Shown here one piece after another: positions 10,449 to 20,252 of a stretch of DNA of 26,049 bases. Where the stretch lies: the NCBI GenBank assembly GCA_002150815.3, contig NDFF03000293.1, forward strand, positions 1 to 26,049. Reading direction: 5' to 3'. A program made the translations under genes and the position numbers. A model generated the notes under the pieces. It searched no databases. It was not told the DNA's origin and worked only from the letters and a program-made list of their open reading frames with translations. Origin of the DNA: Grammothele lineata (Eukaryota > Basidiomycota > Agaricomycetes > Polyporales > Polyporaceae). Numbering within the stretch: the first letter of the stretch is position 1; the number at the start of each line of letters is the position of its first letter.

Positions 10449-12621
10449 TCACCGCTTCTTTGAAACCAGTGTCGTGCTGCAGAGCGAACATCAACCTCAA
10501 CAATATACACTAGATTGCCTCACTTACGGGCTTCCTCCGAGAGCGCGCTTAGACATCACACGATTACGCTTTCCGCGAGCGGGCTCAGGAGTAGCTGGGG
10601 CAGGAGCATCCGTCGTGTTTTTCTTGCGGCCCCTGTGCGACGATTCAACAAACGAAGACAGGCGTAATGTGTATACTCACTTTCTCGGGGCTGAAGCGGA
10701 AGTTGTGGCTCTTTCCTTAGTCGTACGCGAACCTGCGCTGTCGTCCGCCTTCGTCTTTCTACAGGTACGAGTGCGTCAGAGAGCGGTCAATGTACACCAG
10801 CGAAAGAAGAGATTCACTTAGCCTTCTTAGCACGACCACTTGCAGGATTCGCCTTGCGTTTCTTAGGAGCCTTCGACTGCTCCGCCGAACTTGAACCTTC
10901 CGAAACGGTAGGGATCGGTCTGTGTCCGGAGTGAGCACGTGCACAAACGCTGAATGTCGGTAGAGCATCTTACGTGAGCTTAGGAATTAGCGGCGTGTGC
11001 TGAACGTTCAGTAGTTCGACCGTGTCCTTAACCCTCGCCGGTAATTCCTGATCGGATGTATTGACGTCAGAATTATGGCCTGGCTCGACGACGTGTTGCT
11101 CCGTGAGGGGACCGACAGGCGTTACTAACACAGGACTCGGCGATGAGATAGTCGGCGCTGGAGGCTGCAGAGGAATGCTGGTCGTCGGTGACGGCAATAC
11201 ACGAGTGCCTGAAGTTGTCGACGGCGTGCAGTCACTCGCCCCGGCTGCCACAGAGGAAGTAGGCACGCTAGGCGTGGGAATATCTGCTATAGGCTGGCGA
11301 CGTTCCGAGCCTTCGCCGTTGACGCGCTCTGGCAGGTCGAGCGAAAGTTGGCCGGCAGAGGCTGACGCTGTGAGAGGCGCCACCGCGTTGCCACTGGACG
11401 AATTGACTTCGTTCCCGGTACTTGACGTACTAGCAGAGGCATTATTATTCGCTACAGCGGGACCTTCTCCAACGGGACCTTCTCCAGCGGGACCTTCTCC
11501 AGCGGGACCTTCTCCAGCGGGACCTTCTCCAGCGGGACCTTCTCCAGCAGGACGTGCAGGAGCTGCCAAGTTGTCAGTCACCGTAAACGTGAGAGCGCAT
11601 GTCCTATAGATACAAACCGTCGAAGATATCATACAGCCACATTTGAAGCGACGCTATGATAAAATCGCTTGATTTGCCGTAGTACCTTGCCAGAAACTCA
11701 ATGAAGTTGAGGTTCTTCGAAGTTCTTCCGGTTGGGGCGCTAGCCTAATGTCAATGAACGCATCTGAAGCAAGCGTACAAGCACGTACACAACCCAGTCG
11801 ATGTTGCCATTGGCGTCAATACCACCCATGATACTTAAACCAACCCAGCCAGAGGTCGCTTGCCACTGCGACATTTGCTTAGGAACTTCCTTACTCATTT
11901 TCTTCGCATACCTGAAAAATATGAGATACAGGGCCCATAACCACGCACACTACGTACTTCCTACGGAGATCCTCATCAAGAGTTGGGTCCTTGACTCGAG
12001 CGTTCCTCTCGGCAGCAACCTGCTCATACTCCTGTCGCTTTGCTGGGGATAGATGATCGAAGGCCGACTTCAGAGAATGATTATAGTCGATCATCCTGTC
12101 GCTGGAAGAGAGCCCTGCGGCTACCTTGGGCAGAGTCGAATCACCACTGCTTTGATATACACGGAAGGCATTCGTGACTGGACCATTCGATGGCGTGGAG
12201 GGAGCGTCGGGTGAAGGCGAATTGTCCTTGGTTTTCTTGCCACGAGAAAATTTGGGGCTTTTACGCTTCAAGCAGCCGTGAATCCGCTACCAGGATACAA
12301 CGTTACGAGGGTTCCGGGGGTGGGGAACGTTCACGGACACACCTGTTTAAACCTAGACCATCGGTCTACCGCATCCGCGTCCGTCTCGTCCTCAAGCTTA
12401 ACTGCATGTTTGTTAACGGCCCGGCGCGCTTCGAACTGCTCTAACGTTTCACCAGCGAGCGGATTGGGAGTGAAGTGTTCGCGATAAATGGCTACGACAT
12501 GCTCCACCGCTGCCGTCTGGGATCCTCTTGTTCCCCCTTTGAGAAGTTGCTGAATCTTCGAGGACGCTACGGCCTGTTCGATGACTTCAAGTTCGTCGTC
12601 TCGGAGCTTACGTTTGCCCAT
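10449..12621 (-). CDS. HMG-box-like basic protein with GEGPA repeats, nine exons
   Basis: Exons: 12621-12343, 12286-11958, 11911-11789, 11739-11618, 11562-10974, 10919-10818, 10758-10681, 10632-10528, 10476-10449. Eight introns of 46-59 nt all keep phase, giving 584 residues. The protein begins MGKRKLRDDELEVIEQ. Residues 120-200 have the NAFRVYQ ... LSPAKRQEYEQVAAE pattern, which resembles the start and end of an HMG box. Residues 205-290 continue as an ordered segment (SGWVGLSIMGGIDANGNID, LNFIEFLARYY, LQMWLYDIFD). Then come six GEGPA repeats, a Ser/Thr/Pro linker, and a Lys/Arg-rich tail (KAPKKRK, RAKKAK, SKKR). The design suggests a nuclear DNA- or chromatin-binding protein; this is inferred. 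If the GTGAAT donor at 10817 is not used, translation stops at 10814 instead (515 residues). Followed on the same strand by the GRF-like gene. Confidence 0.7.
11459..11550 (-). repeat. 15-bp tandem repeat encoding GEGPA
   Basis: Six near-identical 15-bp units (plus strand GGGACCTTCTCCAGC) lie within the fifth exon of the 10449-12621 gene. One unit differs, giving Val in place of Ala. Confidence 0.85.
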
Positions 12622-13466
12622 GGTGAGCGGTGAAAAGAGGGGGTCCTTGGATGGATGCAAGAAGTCTGCTGAGTCGCGTGAGGAAGGGGTGATCGTTGGA
12701 TGCAAGTAGCCTATCCCGTTACAGCCGCGATGTATAATGCACACCGCACGAATACTTCCTATGACCCCCAACAATCAAGACCTGCGAATCCCCGCCGATG
12801 TGTCGATAATTCTTACGGGCAAGTAGCCAGGGGCAACGCCAAACTCTATGAGCCTGAAAAAGCAACACAACCAAGCGAGATCAGAGACGACCACTGAAAC
12901 AGGGTGACCGGGTCAGACGTAGATGCGAGTGCGAAGGCCGTCCGCGCTCACCACCCGTACCTAGCCGCCACGCCGTCAGCTCAACCGCGCCCGATGTGCC
13001 AGAGAACAACATGCACTGGACTCGCGTAGCGTTAGTGCAAGCGTTGTCGTGGATCTTTCGAAGAAAAAACATACCGCCCATCCCCGCGGTTTCCGAAACA
13101 CCGTGGCCGCCGCGTCCTTCATGCGCAATCTGGGCGGAGAATCGAACGAAGCCGTCAGTGTGTCATACGCGCAATGAAATCCGTTTTCCGATGCCATTCA
13201 GCCGGATCTCATTACAGCCAGCTGCAGTAGACGGTTCAGGCCGAAGCTACTAGCACGCGCGCTACGACGTCCACAACATGCCTACAATTCAAGAAAAGGG
13301 ATCTATACACGTGACAGGAATCTGAACATGACGTCAGCGATATGACTACGTGTACGGAATTAGTAAAACGCACTAGTCCATACTGATACTTGGTGGCGCA
13401 CGGGCATTCGGGATCGCGGAGCAAGCTATGGTACAGGAATTGAAAGCGCATCACGCCGACCGTGAT
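12622..13466. other. Intergenic region between the 10449 and 13467 genes
   Basis: This region holds the presumed promoter of the HMG-box-like gene and the 3' flank of the 13467 gene. The left border of the large direct duplication falls at 12877. I found no exon with protein-like phase-consistent splicing, although short frames are open on both strands. Confidence 0.35.
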
Positions 13467-14240
13467 CTACTCCGAGCGGCGAGGAAAGCGAACGGGCGGC
13501 GTAGGAAGACGCTGAAATGTCGCAACGAACGTTCTGACATAGAACGCCACCGCATCCTCCTGGAATCGCGAGAATTGGAAAGGATCGCATTCCTCCACCT
13601 CCGCCGCAGCGCGAGCAAGCCACGACGGAGCATCAGGCCAACGTTTCAACACCGTCAAGAACGCGGCCAGATGACACCGACCCTCCTCCCATCCAGGGTC
13701 GTCGGGAGGAATCCAGGCGGATGCTTGCGAGTGCGCCCCGATGTCGGGGCAGATGTCCATGGCCGAACGCGGTGGTCCCCATGTCTCCGAGATGAGCGAT
13801 TCCCGAGCCCACTGATCGACCTCCGGCCAGTTGCGAGAGCCAAGGATCAACGCGTCGAGAGCCAGGAGCTCACATCGCCAGTTGGTTTCGTGAGCCTCCC
13901 ACACTAACTGCCGATGAAGGGTGGCGTCGTCGGTCGCGACTTGCAACGTCACATCGCGGTGGTCGAGTCTGTAACGCGCATCGGCGCGATAGGACGGGAG
14001 TGCTGCCGTATATCCGAAGAGGCGGTGGACGGCTTGGCGGTCTGCGTGTCGCTCGTGCTGACGCTTCGCATCGTGGCCACTCTTCTTCGCAACGTTCGGA
14101 CCTGACGTGGAAGCACGGGGACCTGGGGGCGCAGAAGACGTCCCTGCATCGGCGGCGTTCGAGTCGAGGCTGTAGTCGCCCCAAAGCGCATCCTATGAGA
14201 CAGGGATGTTATCAATGATGCGCTAACTGAAAGGAAACCC
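12877..14240 (+). repeat. Direct duplication, copy 1
   Basis: This block is repeated in the same orientation at 24686-26049, an offset of 11,809 bp. The only difference I noticed is A at 13953 versus G at 25762. Homology begins at GAGATCAGAG and runs to the window end, so the true right border is not visible. The block contains the last exon of the 13467 gene plus about 590 bp of its 3' flank. Confidence 0.93.
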
Positions 14241-14792
14241 GAAGGACGACTTACCACTCGGCGACGGCGGCCATTCGGAGGTCGTAAGGACGGCCGAAGA
14301 CACTAAGTAGAAACAGCCGCTGAGCGGCGCTTCTGTTGACGCCAATTGAAGAGGGCAAAGAAGTCGCAGGCCAACGCAAGAGACTACACATCGAGAGCCA
14401 GGCTGACGAAGGCACTTTCGTTCAGCCCGTCAGAAGCTAACTGCCGGGTTGTCACGACCGCTTCTATTACCAGCTCGCTAGGGCTACACAGCCGGGATAG
14501 AAGAGCGGCGAGGGACTGGTTGGTCCCCCATGCATCCACTCCTCGAGAAAAGCGACCATCCAGTCTTCGGGCATGAGCGGCTGACCCAGGGTCTCGGGAT
14601 CCACGAAAGCCTGCTTTTCTGAAATATTCAACTCGGCATTGGCGTCGTCCATAACGAAGTTACGTGTTGCTCGATGCCCATAGATAGCTTGGGTAGCGGC
14701 GAAGAGCACCGGCCTGCACCTCAAACATCAATAAGGACTCGATGCGGGAGTACAGAAAGAGACAACCCACCGGGTCGCGGCCACTTAGCCAT
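13467..14792 (-). CDS. Hypothetical protein, five or more exons
   Basis: Exons 14792-14767 (from the internal ATG), 14713-14490, 14436-14388, 14332-14255 and 14169-13467 splice in phase and give 359 residues starting MAKWPRPGG. The second exon reads PVLFAATQAIYGHRATRNF and contains PLMPEDWMVAFLEEWMHGG. Later come a helical LNESAFVSLALDVSAAQRLF segment, a Ser/Gly/Ala linker, a basic region, and a Trp-rich C-terminal domain (WEAHETNWRCELLALDALIL, WIPPDDPGW, RWPDAPSWLARAAAE). I recognise no family. Some splice sites are weak (GTTGTC, GTAGTC and GTGTAG donors; the 85-nt last intron ends CTACAG). The coding signal extends upstream of this ATG (see 14793-15279), so the ATG may be an internal methionine of a broken longer gene. 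A second copy starts at 25276. Confidence 0.55.
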
Positions 14793-15279
14793 CAGAACGC
14801 ATCTCGGCGACGGCAGTGCAGTGACGTCAAAGCGTTCGAAAACAAAATCTGTGCAACAGCATATATAGGTAAGACAATTTGGATACGGATAGAGGAGCAG
14901 GCGGGGTACCATTTAGAACGCGAGTTGAAGGGAAGTCCGAAAGCACAGCCACTCGTGGTCTAAATGCTCTGAGGACGCAATGCATGGCTGGCCACAAACG
15001 TTTTATATTAGCTAGATACTTATACGATTGTTTGCATCGAAATAAGTAGCAGTTGAGAAGTAGAGTGACTTACGGCTTGACTTCTTCACGCCCCGAAGGA
15101 TCGATGACGACATAATGGACCTGCAAGCAGAAACAAAGCATACATCAGCCCTAATTTCTGCGACTGGGGACCGGGACGTACAGCTCTGTAGCTGATATAA
15201 CTTATATCCGACTGCACGAGCTCTGATCTTCTCCGTATGGAAGCGAATATGGGGCACCAAGGGTCAACCGGCGCGCAAG
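14793..15279 (-). pseudogene. 5' part of the 13467 gene, interrupted by a stop
   Basis: Three more exons join in correct phase to the downstream gene: 15279-15182, 15120-15074 and 14987-14887, followed by 14848-14767. Their translations look genuine (for example DISYISYRAVHYVVIDPSGR, FGLPFNSRSKWYPAC and FVFERFDVTALPSPRC). The third exon, however, contains an in-frame TAG at 14962-14960. It could have arisen from CAG by one change. Its acceptor at 14988-14990 is chosen by phase. Upstream of 15279 the frame meets a stop and then the palindromic foldback, so the gene's true start is missing or displaced. An unrecognised intron removing the stop cannot be excluded. Confidence 0.4.
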
Positions 15280-15336
15280 CTGCTCAGGAAACAGCGCAGA
15301 CGGGCCCCGTGGACTGGAACGTTGACGGAAGCTAGT

Positions 15337-16168
15337 CGTTGGCTCCGATGTGACGATCAGAGATGGGATAGGGAAAGGGGAGAGAAAGACTGAGACTATG
15401 TCTCGTCTAGGGTCATCGATGCCTCAGAGGGCGGGATGTATATCCCCCTCGTCGGCGTGAGATGCGGATGTGGCTTTGAGACATTGTGAGCTGTTGGAAC
15501 TTCGTCTTGACGATACTCTTAGCATACAAGGGCAACCAGAGGATGCACGAACGTACTGAGACTTCGATACTACTAGGATCTAAGCGGGGACGAGGACGAG
15601 GACGAGAAGAGGATGGCGGAGTCTTGTCGAAGGTCACGGTCCACGGAACGGGCGGCTACGGCCCGGCTGAATCAAACATAGCGCTGTGCTACGCGGAAAG
15701 CCAAAGAGCCATCAACAATCAACACGCCACGCGTTCGGTGTGCAACTCACGTGCGTCGCGACGACCAAGCACGTGGCGTGTGGATTGTTGATGACTCTTT
15801 GGCCTCCCGCGTCGCTCGGCGCTATGTTTGATTCAGCCGGGCCGTAGTCGCCCGCTCCGTGGACCGCGATCTTCGACAAGACTCTACCATCCTCTTCTCG
15901 TCCTCCTCCTCCCATCCTCATTCTCGTTCTCGTTCTCGCTTAAAGACGAGCAGTATCGAAGCCCCAGTGCGTTCATTCTCCCTCTAATCGCACCCGTGTG
16001 CTAACAGTATCGTCCAGACGAAACTTCGACAGCCCATCATGTCTCACAGCCGCATTCACATCTCACGCCGATGAGGGGGATATACATCCCGCCCTCTGAG
16101 GCATCGATGACCCCAGACGAGACATAGTCTCAGTCGTTCTCCCCTTTTGTCGTTCTCTCGAGCCAACG
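15337..16168. mobile_element. 0.83-kb near-perfect palindrome (foldback/MITE-like)
   Basis: The arms at 15337-15731 and 15772-16168 are inverse copies with scattered substitutions and small indels, separated by only about 40 bp. Outer matches include CGTTGGCTC against GAGCCAACG. Further in, the shared core is GACTGAGACTATGTCTCGTCT against its inverse, then a longer block around the GATGTATATCCCCCTC motif. The left arm has a GGACGA-type microsatellite and the right arm a matching CTCGTTCT-type run. I see no clear target duplication and no ORF of note. It lies at the broken 5' end of the 13467 gene. It may be a non-autonomous foldback element or an inverted duplication. Confidence 0.75.
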
Positions 16169-16541
16169 CCTCGCACACTTCAAGATACCTGTGACATATT
16201 GCATCACAAACTAGCGTTTGTTTCTCCCGTTGTGCACCCGATGGAGCGCTGCTCAACGTCTGGGTCAGGTTGTGGTCGAATCTACACCGCGACCACGGCA
16301 AGACCTCACAGCATCAGTCGCTCGTCATCCCTAGTTATCGCCCCTCGCTACGTTGCCTTCATCTTCGGACGCTTACATCGACTTACCTCGACACCGATAG
16401 CTGGCTTGAGGGTCCGTGCCAGCCCGAGAACGCTGCCGCCGTTTCCATAGGAGCATGCGTTGTACCGACGAGGACAGCAAGAGTACGTATAGCGGCATTG
16501 GACGATAGCGTATTACACCCTCATTAACCTGGGACGTTCGT
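16169..16541. other. Region between palindrome and the 16542 gene
   Basis: A minus-strand frame here reads QREKQTLVCDAICHRYLEVCEALARE (about 16225-16150), which looks protein-like. It could be a stranded upstream exon of the gene cut by the palindrome. It is too short to assign. Nothing else is convincing. Confidence 0.25.
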
Positions 16542-17295
16542 CTACATAGATTGGCCACCCGCACGGATCAACTCCACCACGGCACGCACAGTAGCTATGT
16601 CGGTCGCCGGACGCCCATCACAGAACTCAGCGGCCTGACGGCGGAACTCCTCCGGCTCTGCGTTGAACATGTGGTGGAGCTGAATCAAAACGAACGACCA
16701 TTGTTTCATTCGGTAGTTCTCCGGGGTACCGTTGACGTACGCCTCGTAAGCAGTCTCGATGATCGGCACGACACGGGGGGAGAAGAGAGCCTCATAGACC
16801 TCGTAGGGGTGGAGCTCGAAAATTGGTAATGGTGCGTGCACGACAGCGGGTACTGGCACGACGGCAGGTACCGGTGCGCGCGCGCGCGCAGGCACAGGCC
16901 CAGAGGGAGATACGGCGGCGGCGGGTACGGGCGCGGGAGTAGGCGCAAGGGGAGGTGCATGCAGCTTAGGCGCGCGTGCGCGTTCGGATAGACCTCTTTT
17001 GAACTCCCTGGCAATAGCCTACATGATAGTCCTTTAGTGAGTGGGAATGGGCGCAACGAAGTCTGCGTACATTTTTTCTGGCGCTGCGCTTCTCACTATG
17101 AGCCCTCTCCGTGTTTCCGTTGGCGTTTTGAATGTCCTTCTCTGTCAACTTGATGGGCCACTTGGAGTCGAAGTCATCCACCGTCCACTCATGCCACAAC
17201 CTGAGGTCTCCTGTGGTTCTGATATCCAAGCAGTCTTGCACACGGGCTCGTAGCCACGTGGCTTGCTCCTTGGTCCAGCTGGAATAGCGCGACAT
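16542..17295 (-). CDS. Two-exon protein with N-terminal WTxEQ motif
   Basis: Exons 17295-17071 and 17018-16542 are joined by a 52-nt intron (GTACGC donor, CTAA branch, ATGTAG acceptor) in phase 0, giving 233 residues. The N-terminus MSRYSSWTKEQATWLRARV, followed about 15 residues later by LWHEWTVDDFDSKWP, matches a pattern I associate with an expanded, uncharacterised family in mushroom genomes (WT..Q..FL ... FW ... F..WP). A Pro/Ala/Val-rich linker follows, then a helical C-terminal domain (YEVYEALFSPRVVPIIETAYEAYVNG, LIQLHHMFNAEPEEFRRQA). It is divergent from the 17585 gene. Function unknown. The ATG at 17295 is preferred because the upstream frame has poor composition and contains a GTAAGT. 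Confidence 0.6.
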
Positions 17296-17472
17296 GAAGT
17301 GAGACCGACGACGAGGACGAGCGAGGAAGGAAGTTGCCGTTCCGTAGAAAATCATCGAGTTGAACGGGGGTTTATAGGAGGTTTTGTAACTTACCTTGCC
17401 CACGGAAGGCACCGTAACCCTGCGTGGAAACGGAGCGGCGATGGCGCACTGCGAGATCGGGCGGAGATGCAA

Positions 17473-17486
17473 GGCCACGCGTGGCC
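17473..17486. promoter_or_regulatory. Palindrome GGCCACGCGTGGCC with ACGCGT core
   Basis: A perfect 14-bp palindrome. The core ACGCGT is the MluI cell-cycle box bound by the MBF (Mbp1/Swi6-type) complex in fungi. Use here is inferred from the motif and its place between two divergent genes. Confidence 0.4.
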
Positions 17487-17499
17487 CAGCTAGCCGAGT

Positions 17500-17513
17500 C
17501 GAGATATATCTCG
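17500..17513. promoter_or_regulatory. Palindrome CGAGATATATCTCG
   Basis: A perfect 14-bp palindrome 13 bp from the first one. No factor is recognised. Confidence 0.3.
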
Positions 17514-17584
17514 CGTCCGTTTTGCTCATGGATCCCCAGCTTTTTCGTCCCACTGCTCTCTCTCACAAGCGCCGCTGAAATCAA

Positions 17585-18479
17585 ATGGACGGCGCTAGAC
17601 GTGGGCGGTCTGCATTTCCGCGAGATGTGATTCCTGCTGACGAACGCTCGCAGGCATACCGGCTGTCGGCCGAGGCTCTGATGCCCGCGACAGAGCTATT
17701 GTCAACACTGGTCCCGTCATCTACATCACCCTGAATGTAACAGGCACGGTGTTCATAACCACGAACGCCCCACTTGGAGCTCTCCCAGTCCCTCCAGTGC
17801 CGATCCCACCCAACGGGGTCGAGCCCGCAAGCGCCGGCGCGGCGGCTCCAGGACATCCTCAGAGCGCTCCTCTCCCAGCGCAAGGAGTATGTTGTGCGAC
17901 CCCTTACATACCGTCTGTGATACTGAAATGATCTGTTAGGAACCCGCTGCAGTTCCCGGCGGCCTTGTCGCTCCCATGGGCGTCGAATCTGTCGGCGAGG
18001 TCATCCCTCCCCCCTACGTCGATACCGCTCACAGTGCACAGGAGGCCGAGCATTTTGCGGACGCGCAGGAAGATCCAGACGACGATATATATCAAGTACA
18101 AGTCGTCCAATTGAGCGCATCAAGAGGACGTTTCGAGCCAGAGGGAATCGAGTTCGCCCTCGCACCTCTTCCCTCCGCTGGGGTCTTTCGCCTCCCCTTC
18201 AGTTGGGAATGTGAGTCCGATACCTGTGCATATCCGTACTACTCACTCATATGCTCGCATGCAGACGAACACATCAGCCCTTCCGACGTCATTCACACGC
18301 AATGGCATGTTGTAACGGCCGGTCGGAAGGTGGGCATCTGGCCTACGTCGCTAGACGCGGACGATTTTGTTACTGGGGTTTCCGGCGCCCAGAGGCTCTC
18401 GTTCGATTCGTATGAGGCAGCGTCTCGTTACTATCAAGGGAACAAAGCCCTTGGGCGTGTAGTCATTCTTCCAGAGTAG
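17585..18479 (+). CDS. Protein with ribonuclease H1 N-terminal (viroplasmin-like) domain
   Basis: Exons 17585-17600, 17654-17886, 17940-18210 and 18265-18479 splice with 53-54-nt introns and give 244 residues. Donors are GTGGGC, GTATGT and GTGAGT, with a clear CTGAC branch in the first intron. After a Ser/Gly start comes a hydrophobic strand-rich segment (PVIYITLNVTGTVFITTN), a Pro/Ala-rich linker and an acidic segment. The C-terminus (about residues 190-240) reads WHVVTAGRKVGIW ... VTGVSGAQRLSFDSYEAASRYY. This matches the N-terminal domain of ribonuclease H1 and caulimovirus-type viroplasmin (Y.VVxxGRxxGIW ... V.G..GA...F.S...A...Y), known to bind RNA:DNA hybrid or double-stranded RNA. No catalytic RNase H domain follows, so a binding role is more likely than cleavage. 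Divergent from the 16542 gene. Confidence 0.75.
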
Positions 18480-20252
18480 CTGCTGTCTCCACTTTCCCCC
18501 TTAGTCATCCCGTGGGCAACGGCCCAGCGGCGTCTACGAATGGTACCCTGCTTGGGTCGTCGCTCGTCTTCTATTACCTTGGCTCTAGATCGCATACAGA
18601 GGTGACGTGTTATGAGCTACGCTGCTGTCAACGGCACCCTCCATATGGCTGAGGAGTACATCGGACTGGTGCTGGAAACGTCAGCCATCCAATTATCAAC
18701 ACCACCGTCTTTGCGCCACTCGGCGGAAAACGTCAACAATAATCCCAGATAAGCCGCCACCTGTCGTCGATTGGCAAGATTGCGCGTTCCTATCCTCCGA
18801 ACCGCACAGCGTAAGTGCATTGTAACTATTTACATTCCGTTTCAAGCGTGAGCCCTAATATCCCATTTTTTCTTCTACGTAAATCAGCCACAGGCATGGT
18901 AAGAGATATCTAGATGTGCAGCTTGATGCATTCACCGCCCGCTTGAGATCACCTCTTATAGAACTGGTATTGATATGATCCTTAAACGATTATGATCCGT
19001 GGAGGGCTTTGCTTGCGGCCCTGTTGAGATCTCTGGCGACTGATCCTCGATGTCCATGTTGTACTTTGTCGCTATGACCTAATCCAGAATGCTGGTGCGA
19101 TCAAAGTTAAGATGCAATCGATGACCTTTTTCGGCCATCCTTTCACGGGCGGGACCGATGTCAACCGCACTGTAGACCCCGCTGGCATCTATATGTGCTC
19201 GTAACTATCTTGTGCATGTAGTAATGAATCATCAGGACCCAGGTGCTGTATCCTCACAACTGACGGAGGTGTCGATGTTGGTCGAGATAATATGTATGCT
19301 CGTAGTGTAGTGATTTGAGCTCTCGTTCCGGCCGAAGTTCGGGAAGGCCCGGGGATGCTCATGCTTAACTACTTTTACAGTCCTGCCAACCAAGCGTGGT
19401 ACTACCACGAGGCCTCAGTGGCGTCAATGGATCCAGAACGGGCCCGCTCGTCCGCGCCCCATATAAGGAAGAGAAATGTATTTGCGTAGCACTACTAGTT
19501 GAGCTGACTCCTACAAGACAACTGAGCTCGCGCGGGAGCAATTCTTCACTTTATTTCAAGAAAATCCTATACACTATTGTGGTACTCCTAAAACATACTG
19601 ACGGCGCGTCCGTATGTCTAATCCCGTCTTCGCACATGTTGCGGAAGGCCGTCTCCCGCACGGAGACCTGTTCGCTAGTCAAGCGCCAGGAGGAGGACGC
19701 GATCAATGGGCTGACGCCCAAAAGCATCGCCACCGTTCGTCAGCGCTGAACTCCCTTCGCGCGAAGGTCTTCGACATGTGACGCCCCTGGACACGGTGTA
19801 CGCTTCAGAAGAGGTGTGTTATGTGTTTGTGATAAATGATTCGCTCTGGCTCGCGTTTAAATGATATGGAATAAGTACCAGGAGTGTGCCGTTGGGCAGC
19901 TGCAACGGCGCTGCCGCCGCGTGGCCCGGATGCATCGGGCCTGCCTTTTCAGGCAGGGGCACGAGCAGGCTAGTAGGGGATGCATCGATGCTACCGCTAC
20001 TCTTGCCTTCCGCGTTCTCGATTCTGCCCTCCCGCTCGTCTCGCTACGTATGTCCCGGTCTCGTTCTCCTTTCCTATCGTCTCCTGTCTAGCCCGTCTCT
20101 TTTTATATTAGCTTTACGTCTCTGCCTCTGAATATCAGCTTAGTGCTCATCACTCTACTCTTCGTTCGACTTCGCGTGCCTTCGTCTCGGCTCGCGACCC
20201 TCGCTTTCGACTCGCGCCTCGATCCTCGACTTCGCCTTCGACCTCTACAGCG
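18480..20252. other. Gene-poor region with possible relics
   Basis: No phase-consistent gene is visible over about 1.8 kb. Around 18690-18722 a plus-strand frame reads IINTTVFAPLGG, which resembles VFITTNAPLGA of the 17585 gene and may be a decayed relative. An open frame at 19396-19749 has no recognisable domain. The segment 20090-20360 is strongly C/T-rich, as in leader regions of fungal genes. Confidence 0.35.

Larger units (their letters stand above)
17296..17584. promoter_or_regulatory. Shared divergent promoter region
   Basis: This 289-bp gap separates two start codons pointing away from each other. It contains two perfect 14-bp palindromes (17473-17486 and 17500-17513). It is open in several frames, but no frame gives a phase-consistent splice into the neighbouring genes. 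Confidence 0.45.

Noticed and set aside
13428..13907. 159-codon plus-strand frame (and its copy at 25237-25716)
   Set aside because: Basic, low-complexity shadow of the minus-strand exon, which continues in phase through neighbouring exons.
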